Assembly: GCA_034509425.1 (NCBI GenBank)
Contig: JAVTVJ010000230.1
Location: 1,339,501-1,403,500, forward strand
Reading direction: 5' to 3'
Length of the DNA: 64,000 nucleotides
Origin: Eopsaltria australis
Taxonomy: Eukaryota; Chordata; Aves; Passeriformes; Petroicidae
The number at the start of each line of letters is the position of its first letter. Position 1 is the stretch's first letter. Positions 54,970-64,000 of the stretch are shown here, one piece after another. Below the pieces are notes generated by a model that saw only the letters and a list, made by a program, of their open reading frames with translations, did not search any database and was not told the origin of the DNA. Position numbers and translations under genes: made by a program.

Positions 54970-57801
54970 CTACAACAAAAAGCAGAGAAGTGATTAGTTT
55001 TTACTTTTGCCATTTGCATTCAAGAAACCAGCAAGCATAACTAATCAAGAGGCACTGGACACTCACTTCACTTGCAACTCTCCCAAAAGCCTGGTAGAAA
55101 TGGTTTTAACTGTGGTGACTAATAATTTTGAATACAAAGTCTGTCTTCTGTGCCACAGTTAAACTTAACCTATAAATCGTGGAATAACAAAGTTCAAAGC
55201 GGCAGAGGGCTAAGAGTGTAAAAGTGATTAGAAACATCTACTGCAAACTCTACATACAACCAGCAATATTTTAACAAGTCATCATCAACTTCTAGATCTT
55301 CATTTTTATGCTTTGATTGAATATAAACAAAAACAAGCAAAAAACTGAGTCACAGACAAAAGCCAATACCTTCAGTTAAACACTCAATACATTTACCTTA
55401 AAATGCACCAAGAAATAAGGCAGAGGCACAGAGCACTGTCTAACAAGTCGATGGAACACTTGTTTGACATGCACCATTTATTGAAGGAGTTAATCAAGTT
55501 AGGAATTTAAACCTTGAGCTGCATGAGAGCCTTCAACACTATCTGAGAACACTGGAGCAGTGTGGAGCCATGCTGTCTATGGCAGGCAGCTGTACTTTAA
55601 CAATCGCTCCTGAGATGCAATCCAGCTCACAACCAGCAAGGATGAAGGTACTGAATTTCCTGGGCTCCAGATCACAGGCCCAGAAAAGTGCCAACAGGAT
55701 GGAAGCTCCAGAGACATAAGCAGTTACAAATGCAGAATAAAACTCCACAACCTGACAGATAAAAGCTATTTATCCAAAAGGAACTCTCCATTAAGAAATT
55801 GTTATGTTTTCAACACTTCTGATCTGGACCAGACAGCTCAGTGAAGCACATGGATCCATTTCTCACATCAAGTTCCACCCCCTGCAGTCTTAGCAAACTT
55901 CTTTCCCCAGCATTGCTGCCCTATAGGCCTCACTCCCCCGAACCCTAGGGGGCTGATCCATGCTGCTCTGAGGCTCAAGAGCCTTAAACTCCTTACTGGC
56001 TCCCCACAGGCTACCCCTACCAGCAGGGAATCTGCCCCAGCTGATCCACAACAAACCTTGCCATGCCACACCTTCCACCTTTACCACAGGCTCACGGTAA
56101 GTCAAGGACCATGTAGTAATGCAGGTGATTCCCTGGCTGCAGGAATGATTATAGATTCAGTGTAATCCAAAGCCCTAGTACTCCCTGCAACTACTCTCAA
56201 GGTTCTGTTTGGAGTATTTTAGAGCAGCAAAATGGGCACACAAAAATATTAGCATAGGTGAACTTAAATTATTATGCTTATTTGAATGCACTGGTCCATT
56301 GCATTCAAGAATCCAACTCCTAATACCAGAAGAAAATGAACTCAGCTTATATACTGTGCATAGCAAATTACTCCATGTTCATTTTGGGGACTGGGAGATC
56401 CTGGTTTGGTCCTTGCTGTATGCAGTTAGAATGGAGCTTATCCCTCTTTGCACAAACCTCATCCAAGTTTTACAGTAACACTGAATTTTCTTTCAAGAAG
56501 AAAGACATGGCAAACTAAAAGCAAACCAAAAAAAGTCAAGTTTTACCTTTTTGTGTCCTTTTCTCTGAAGAAGCCTGTGATGCCATGTAAATAGCTGCAG
56601 CTGCTACAGAGATAGGGCTTCTCCCAGGAACCAAATCTAATTCCACAGCTTTACGGGCAATGTGTGTTGCTGCCATTTGCACTTGTTTGGGAAGACCCAG
56701 ATTAGAACAGAATCGTGACATGAAGTCTCCAGTTGTAATCAAATCAACACTGGTTTCCAGAGCTTTCAAAATAAGTTTAAAACACCGGCCTATTTCCTTC
56801 TTTGAAATCCTGGACACAGCACATATTTCTGAAAGAAAGAGTGTAAATTAATCTTAGGCTTCACAGCATTTAGTCCCCCCCAAAATAATCAAACTTAGTT
56901 CTCAATATATTAGGACCCAAAAAGAAGGCCAATGTCCTGAAGGCCACCATCACTAAATAAGCTCTTAACCATTTGTGAAACTTCAGTCACTACACATTTA
57001 TCATAAGGAGCTAATTAATACAGTTCACTTAGTAAGGGAAATTTGGTACTCAGTGCTAGAGAGTTGCATCTCTATTAGGGGAAATTGCTGGCTCAAATGC
57101 AGTTAAATTCAGTTACAACAGTCCCCACCATCCTCTGATCAAAGCAATGCCTTTAAAGTTTCACCAACACTCAAAATTACTTTCAAATGCTAAAACCCCC
57201 ATGCGTAAGAGCCTTCTCAATAAATATAACAAATTCCTACAGACCCATCTACTCCCCACTTAAATGTGAGCTACAGTTGAGAACAACCAATTGACAAAGT
57301 CCAGGAGTATGAAAACCAAACTCCTACAGTGACAGTGACTAAATCTTTACTTCATAGCAAAATTGAATCTGTATCACTGAAAACTTACCTTTAAATGTTC
57401 TCGGAACCCCCTCTTGCCTACAGGCTATATAGAGACAAGCAGAAGCAATAGCATCATTACTTCTCCCCTTCAGGCTCTTTTGCTCATACACTTGCTTGAA
57501 TAAATTATTTGTTCGATCCTTCAACGCAAGAAGATGAAATTTAATTAACTCTAGGCCATTTAATTAGCAGCAATATCAAAAATTCATGTGCTCATTATAT
57601 TATGCTAACTAAGTCAATGCCAGAACAATTTAAGGAAGGGAGACATGAACTTACAACTATATTTCTAGGGAGGTTGATTCTGTCTGCCATGTTCGTAATT
57701 TCTTTAAAAGCATTCATCATCGCACGATCAGAGCTGCTCATAGTTCTGCGATTTTGGTACTTTGAATTCCCAAATTCATCAAAACTGGCTGCACCTGTAC
57801 C
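54836..57801 (-). CDS. GTF2B: Transcription initiation factor IIB (TFIIB), exons 4-7 of 7
   Basis: TFIIB bridges TBP on the promoter and RNA polymerase II, fixes the start site and contacts the BRE element. Four minus-strand exons join in phase to give 230 residues plus TGA. They match residues 87-316 of the 316-residue human protein with no length change. They cover the end of the N-terminal linker, cyclin fold 1 (about 118-200) and cyclin fold 2 (about 212-294). The BRE-contacting helix [11 protein letters not shown] is intact, with V283 at 54938-54940 and R286 at 54929-54931. Lys238, the reported autoacetylation site, is present (56650-56652). The zinc ribbon and B-reader (residues 1-86) are encoded by exons 1-3, beyond the right edge. 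There is no stop or frameshift, so the gene should be functional. It is convergent with PKN2. Confidence 0.97.
54970..56546 (-). other. GTF2B: GTF2B intron 6
   Basis: This intron is about 1.6 kb, phase 1. The 55.85-56.1 kb part is C-rich on the plus strand, with overlapping chance frames. No second gene or recognisable repeat family is seen. Confidence 0.82.
56547..56828 (-). CDS. GTF2B: GTF2B exon 6: junction of the two cyclin folds
   Basis: The exon is 282 bp, completing Glu179 and encoding 180-272 plus one base of 273. It reads [60 protein letters not shown] and [20 protein letters not shown]. Residue 223 is Gly (codon at 56695-56697), where I recall Cys in human. The minus-strand acceptor is tctttcag and the donor is gtaaaa. 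Confidence 0.97.
56829..57388 (-). other. GTF2B: GTF2B intron 5
   Basis: This is a 560-bp, phase 1 intron with good minus-strand splice signals. Nothing else is seen in it. Confidence 0.85.
57389..57518 (-). CDS. GTF2B: GTF2B exon 5: cyclin fold 1
   Basis: The exon is 130 bp, encoding residues 136-178 and the first base of 179. It reads [40 protein letters not shown] and TFK. SLKGRS replaces the human SLKGRA. The acceptor is gcgttgaag and the donor is gtaagt, on the minus strand. The intron to exon 4 is only 136 bp. Confidence 0.97.
57655..57801 (-). CDS. GTF2B: GTF2B exon 4: end of linker and start of cyclin fold 1
   Basis: The exon is 147 bp, exactly 49 codons (residues 87-135), phase 0 at both ends. 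It reads [40 protein letters not shown] and RINLPRNIV. Skipping it would keep the frame. The acceptor is tcttttcag and the donor is gtaagt, on the minus strand. EITNMAD replaces the human EITTMAD. Confidence 0.97.
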
Positions 57802-60800
57802 CTGAAAAGAAAAATTTGTATCATCAATAACACAAGCAACTTCCTGCTCACTTCAAGAGCAAACATCTTCCAGCTTTACACATTTTAATTCAAGGCATCA
57901 GTTCCAACAGTCATGCAAATAAACATCACGGAAAGTAACTCATTCAATGGAGCACTGTTCCACACAACAGGTTCTACACTTTGCACCGGTCTCAAATTGT
58001 GTACTTCTTCCCAAAACCCACAAATTACATGGGGCTTTTTCTTTCCTCATGTAACAATAGTTAGAGTCAAACCCAGAAATATATAGCCAGTGTGTATCTC
58101 AATACTCCTGTCACCAATGCTGAGGTCCAGGATGATATTCTATGCAACTCTTGTGTGTCCTTTGGGCTGCATCTGTGGCAGACAGCTGAGTCAGAAAAAC
58201 AATTTTATGGTCAGCTGGAGACCAGTTGTTACAATGATAGCCATCATAGTGAAGGCATGGGCAAAGAGAACACACAAACCAATGAGTCAGTCAAACCCAA
58301 CTTGATACTGTGCCTGTTACAGCTGCAAGCCTTAATCAGCAAATGGAAATATCCATATATTTTGACTTGATGGGAAAAATCACACACCTCTTAAAAGAAA
58401 AGCTTAAGGTCTTCAGAGATTAAAAGCCTCAAACTCAACCAACTTCAAAACAAGCTTCCAAGGTACAATTTTGTTTCTACCTTACAACTGATAGTGCAAA
58501 TTGCATACTCCTGTTAAATATGCAAATTTGCCCAGCCAAAAGCATCTAAAATGTTGAAGGCTTTCAATTTGCCAGCAGTCCAAAACAAGTCTTCACCAAA
58601 TAATGCCATGTCAGATTAACAACAGCTGATGACAACAACATGTCCTGTAAGTTCAGAAGAACAATGTCTGTAATTTATATTGTCTACATATGTGCTTGCT
58701 GTCACAGTATGCAAGGGGCCCAAAGTTCTTTCAAGTGGAAAACACTTTTCACAACTCCATCATGTGCAGGAACCTGGATTTCCTGAATCTGCAAGCATTT
58801 ATTTCTTGCTGGCACATTCAAACAATTTACCTGGGATGGGGCATCCAAATTTCACTGCAGACAGATTTGGTCATTTAAACAAACCACTGCAGACACTGAC
58901 TACTGCACCGTCATTTTGCCAAAACCAGTAAACATAAAGCAGGTCTTGATCTGTGACCAATAACCTGGCTAAGCATTTGCACACAGTTCTCAAACTGAAT
59001 ACTCAGCAATGGATCAAGATGTCCAGGCTGTACAAAGCAGGGTAAAGCGAACAAAGGATAGAACATGCCCTGGCATCACCTTTTACTTCTGAGCTGCCCA
59101 GTTTCTTCCTTCCTGACCCACCTGCTTGGGAATTGCCCTTCTATTTTAACACAGGCTCTGACTGTATAATCTCTCTGATGTGCCCTTCTGCATTTAATAC
59201 ATTCTGTGACTGACAGCAGTAACACTCACTCTTGACTGTTCACTGACACTGTTCCCCTTCCCATGCCCAAGGCCTCAATGATGCCTCATTTCCAGCAGCC
59301 CCAATGGATCCCTCCCTGCTGAGACGCCATCTCTGGTGCTCACACACCTTGATTCACTGTGGCAACCAAGGACTTCAGCACAGAAACCTCCTCACAAGTC
59401 TCCCCAGCTTCTTCAACAGGTCTCTACAACAGATTCCAGAACCATTGCTGGTTTTTCCCTACTACTTCAAACATCCTTTCATACAAAATAAGCACTCAGA
59501 TGTGATCCTGGCACCAATACAGCAGAGGGCTGCTCCAAAGACAACCCTACTTCCTTGGCTGGATGAACACCTCCAACTACTCAAAGGTTTCTAGTAAGAT
59601 GAAAAGGTAAACAACAAGTAAGAATAAAGCACAACAAACTTCAGGCCACAAGAGCAATACTAGGCCTTCCACTCAAAAATTATGCCAGAACTTCCCTTGG
59701 CCCAAAGTATACAGGAATCTCAGGTCAAAAGGCTCCTTGCTGGCCATCAGTCACCCCTGCTCCCTGCAGTGGGTTACATTTGTGTTTATCATGGCCCCCT
59801 AGACCAGTGCTATGCACAAATGCTTCCAGGAACTGCATGAGCTCAAACTCTTGTAGATGCCAGAAGAGTGAGCATGAACAACAGCAAGTCCCCAGATCCT
59901 TGTCTAGTCAGGCTCCATATCAGAGACTACCCTACTATACTGCCCTGTCCTGGAACCAGCAAGTGTTCCCCTTCAGCACAGGGATTTTCCCTGGTCCACT
60001 GGTTAAGAAGAACCAAAAATAATAAAAAAACCCCACATCTATTAGGTGCTGTGGAATGAAACTAGACAAGGATTTTACCCTGCTGATGTGGGCCCTCTCC
60101 AAGAGCCATGCCCAATATAGAACTCACAACTATAAAAGGGGTGGAAAACACTCTTCCACCTCAACTGCTTACATAAACCACTTCTCCCTGCATTTGTTAT
60201 TTAAATGCACCATCTACTTTCCTTCTGGAGCTCTGAGGGACAATGCTTTTTTGATTTCAGCCCTTGACAACCATGTTAAGAGTCCCTTTCCCTTCATGGA
60301 AAAAGGAGCCACACAGTTTTAACTGAAATTAAATTGACTTTACAAATCACGTGGTTTACTGTTGTGGCCTTTGAGTCAGGAGTTCTACCTGTTTGGCTTT
60401 CCAACAGAACAGAAACCTCATGGATACAATCCTGGAAACAGCCTTCAAGGTAGCTGAAGTGAGAAAATGCAGTCAAACAGTGACAATCTCTGAAGCAGTT
60501 CAGTGGAGGTCAGGTTTACAGTGCTGGCAGCCAAAAGCTCTGTATCCCACTATTTCCCCCACAGTAGCAGAAAGTGTAAGTACCACCAGCATCATCCACA
60601 TCACTGATTTGTGGTTAACCACAGAATCAAGGCATGCCCCCAGATCCAGCAGTCTTCTTGCCCAGTACAACCAGATCATACAGATCCTTTCTTTTTTTCC
60701 AATCATCAGCCCCTGATACCTTCAATATAGCACTTTCAGATTCAGGCCATGCAGTTTAACAACAGCCAGCTTTCTTTCAGAGGTATCTGATCAAAGGATA

Positions 60801-63800
60801 GGAATTCTATGCCAAGAGATTGCATTAGGTCTTTGTTCAACCAATCTAAATTCTCTTGGAGTTGCAGTTACTACAAAAAGGAATCAATTAACTAGCAAAG
60901 GTGACAAAAGACATCTTCCACAAGATAGGAAACAAAACTTACAGTTTTCTTTTGCATTCATAGAAAAGAGTTTCCCCATATCAAAGCAAAACTAAAAGCT
61001 GCCTGTTCAGTTATTTTTCTTTAATTTTGTTAGAATTTTAGAAAAAAACTAAGATTCTGGCATCAAGTCACAATTAGCATGAGACTTCCCCACACCTCCA
61101 ATTGATCTGCATTGTAATCAGATCAACTGCAGCACACGGTATTTAATTTCAGAGTTACAGTTCTGTGCCAGTATCCTGAAGACCTGCCTGTGGAATTCAA
61201 ACCACTTCCACCACCGCCAACTATGCTATTCACCCTCCTCTTTAGAGGAAAATTAATCTTTGTTCCAATGCAGGCTGCTGCTGCCTCAGACAGATGGGTT
61301 CCTTAAGAATTAAAACCAATTAGGAATTAATCCCTTTGCATGGGCAGAGCATCCTCTGCTGCTAACACATACAGACCACACACCCCCGCAGGAAGGGGCC
61401 TCAGAGCAACACCTCCTGCCTTCCCAGAGGACAGAGGGACAAACCCCTCTGTGAAGCAGAACTGATCCTCTTCCTCTACTGTTACAAGGCAATACTGTTG
61501 TAACTGGTTCAGATTCCATTTCCACCTACGTTCCCAGTTTACAACATACCTCTAACAAGATGTGCTATGAGAATTATCCATGTCCTTTTTTTTTGGACTA
61601 CCCACAACACAGGTTCTGGTTTAGGGGTTCTTCTGATGGGAGGGTGGAACAGATCAGCTGTAAAGATTTTATTATCTGCAGTCCTACCTCAAAGTAGAAA
61701 GAAACAGCCCTGGTCTCATATGAAAGATTAAAGCCATCTCAGGCACACAAATATGGAATCCACTCCAGGCCATTCTAAGAACTGCTGTTAACTGAAAAAA
61801 TAATCTTACCTTGCTTCATTCTCTGGAATTCACAAAGGTTGTTCTGTACTCTGTCAGATCCTACTTACCCTCCTCAAGACTACACCAATTTCACCCGTGT
61901 TCAACCACTGTGCATATCTAGGTCAATCCACATCCCAGCCTACTGCCAGCAGGGACTTCAGATGACTGCTTGAGAAATGTACGACTTCCTTGAGTTAGTT
62001 ATGCAAAATTCATGCCCTTTCTGCACTGACAGAAGATTTCTTCAGCATTTTCTTATAACAGCCATTTGCTGCCTTCCAAAGGACTGAAAAAAAGCAGCCC
62101 CTGATACAGAGCTCACATCAATGAACTGACAATCCAGAGCCCCTGCTTACTAGCAAGACAAACACAGGAACTCTTGTGTAGAAAACATCCTGGTTTGTCA
62201 AAGGGACTCTCAATTTCCCACAGAAAATAATGCACCTTCTCCTGCAATTCCTCCCTGAGCAAAAAAAAGTATCCACAGTTGGACTGACTGTCCCCTCTAC
62301 TTTCCCCAACACAATCCTGGCAGTTCCAGTACTTTTTACTCAGTTCTCATAGGTTAAATCACGCCACACTAACACTCCCGCATCTTGTCTTCATGGAATG
62401 GCACTCTTTGCTACAAGTTTGGTCATGCCTATTCTGGGATGTTCCAGTTCACAGCAAAACTGTTCCATTAGTTGAATGTCCATTTCTGAAAGTTTTTCGT
62501 TTTCATGGGTAAACAAACTTTTCATAGAAGTTTCTTCATGTCTTTAATTCTCTTACTAAGGCTGCCATCCCTCTTTATTCTAAATTAAGATCTGAACCTT
62601 CAAAGGGAGGGGGGTTTACAGCAGAAGTCACTGATCACCTGGACACAAAATCTATATTTAGCTGAAATATCTTTTGTCTTTTCTAATACACAGGTTCTAA
62701 AGGAGCTCAGGTCATTCTACCGACTGAATCAAAATGAGCTCCCAGAAACAAACCCTGTATTTACACAGCCCAGAGAGAGAAACAATGTGAACCTGGAGCA
62801 AATAGTCCATTTCTCCATCTGTCTATAAAGGTACAGGTCTTTATCACAGCTGACCAAATCAGCAACAGAAGTCCAAGCCCTCTGAACTACAATCTTTCTG
62901 ACCCTATACAGGTGGTATTAAAATTCCAGTGACTTCTACAGCACTGCTTCATAGAGCCACTTAACAATGCCAATGCTTTAATGGAGCAGTGCAGAAGTTT
63001 GTTTGCCTGAACTTACTCCAAAAGCCTCCTAAATGACAGGCTGCAGTGCTTGGAGTTATCCAAAACACAACCATCTACTCTGACAATTCCTCAAAGAGAA
63101 AGTTTCTTTTTCACTAATGGTGAAAGATTAGCTGCCAATCAGTATTCACCTGTCGACTTCCTCACTTTGAAGAACTCTTGGATGAAAAGTATGTTGCACA
63201 CTTCCGTACACATACATTTTTAGGCACTTCATCCTAGCAACATCACTGGGATAAAAGCTTCTGAGAAAACACACAAAGCAGCAAAACGTTTTTAGTAGTT
63301 ATTTATCAGTAGCTGCACCCCTTTTCATGAAACATTCAGGAAATCCACAAAAATTAATTTGGATCTCACAATAGAAAATGAAGAAAGCATAACAATTAAA
63401 ACTCACCTGGGTCACTGCTTCATTAAAGGGAATGCATTTGTGTGACTAGTCCTGCTTGTTCTCATGATAAACAACAGGATATGATTGCACCACAAAATTT
63501 TGACCCACTTACAGACTGAATACTTTCCTCTGGGGCACTCAGACCATGAAAGCACATTTAGTGCTTTAACATTAACTGGAAGAGTATGTACAACATGAGA
63601 TCTCCAGGTCTTCAATATGAGTCTGATACAGATTTTAGTACAAAAATAATGGCAGCACTAGCTACTGAGATGTCAAAATCAAGTATGTTATTTCAGAACC
63701 ATCTCAAATAGACTTGCTAAGTCAAAGTATGCTTCTATAAAAATTACAATATCAACTTTCCTATTTATAGCAACATATCAAAGGGTAGCAAGTAACCCCA

Positions 63801-64000
63801 CAGCACTGCAAACTTCTTTTGTTTTGCAAAGGTTGGCCCTTTCCTTCTATCCCCAGGAAAGGGCCATATTTTATACACTGCCGAAACATGCAAGTTCAGC
63901 TCAGGCAAAATCTCTTCATAAATACATATGCTGTCTAGTTTCTTAATGAACGTACAATTTGGTACTTTACATAAAAACACAAACTTGATAAAATTTAGTT
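57802..64000 (-). other. GTF2B: GTF2B intron 3, partial
   Basis: The minus-strand acceptor of exon 4 is at 57802-57803. The intron runs off the right edge. I searched both strands for the zinc-ribbon and B-reader exons (CPNH, CPECGLVVGD, SEWRTF, STMIGK motifs) and did not find them. The stretch is rich in A and C on the plus strand and has many short chance frames. No repeat family or RNA gene is recognised. Confidence 0.8.

Noticed and set aside
58092..58370. 92-codon plus-strand open frame inside GTF2B intron 3
   Set aside because: It opens at a GTG, has no splice partners or recognised domain, and lies antisense in an intron. It is probably chance.
59304..59594. 96-codon plus-strand open frame in GTF2B intron 3
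   Set aside because: The composition follows the local C-rich bias and no motif or family is recognised.
57802..64000. Zinc-ribbon and B-reader exons of GTF2B
   Set aside because: No minus-strand match to their cysteine motifs was found, so they lie beyond the right edge.

Overview
The window is vertebrate nuclear DNA, almost certainly from a bird and probably a songbird or other passerine. Two split genes lie tail to tail. PKN2 (protein kinase N2/PRK2) runs on the plus strand and GTF2B (general transcription factor TFIIB) runs on the minus strand. From memory, the human orthologues are neighbours in the same convergent orientation at 1p22. The avian call rests on a tRNA-Ile-headed, CR1-tailed SINE at about 40.1 kb, which looks like the TguSINE1 family described from zebra finch. 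Generally short introns and old CR1/MIR-type repeat fragments agree with it. No bacterial-type operon, CRISPR array, rRNA or intact mobile element is visible.

Layout: 1-21002 is the 3' part of PKN2 intron 1, and the first coding exon (about 16 codons by comparison with human) lies upstream of the window. PKN2 exons 2-22 follow between 21003 and 49886. I traced all 21 exons with continuous phase. They encode 969 residues and a stop codon, so about 985 residues with exon 1, against 984 in human. The order is three HR1 Rho-binding repeats, a C2-like domain, a variable linker with a proline-rich stretch, the AGC kinase domain and the AGC C-terminal tail. All catalytic landmarks are intact. One intron (intron 12) begins with GC instead of GT. 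The first canonical PKN2 poly(A) signal is at 51184.

About 51.2-54.7 kb is the interval between the two 3' ends. It holds a short GC- and CpG-rich patch near 52.7-52.9 kb and a plus-strand-antisense AATAAA close to the PKN2 end. GTF2B exons 7, 6, 5 and 4 (read right to left on the minus strand) occupy 54836-57801 and encode residues 87-316, that is the end of the N-terminal linker and both cyclin folds. From 57802 to the end is GTF2B intron 3. The exons for the zinc ribbon and B-reader are not in the window.

The two genes act in unrelated processes: PKN2 in Rho/Rac signalling at junctions and the cytoskeleton, and TFIIB in RNA polymerase II initiation. Their adjacency says nothing evident about a shared pathway. 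I did not find a novel gene system. The points most worth checking are the GC-AG intron, the passerine SINE, the unexplained coding-like block on the minus strand near 16.4-16.9 kb, the CpG patch between the genes, and the possibility of overlapping 3' ends. Comparisons with human sequence, SINE consensus and exon numbering are from memory and not from a search.
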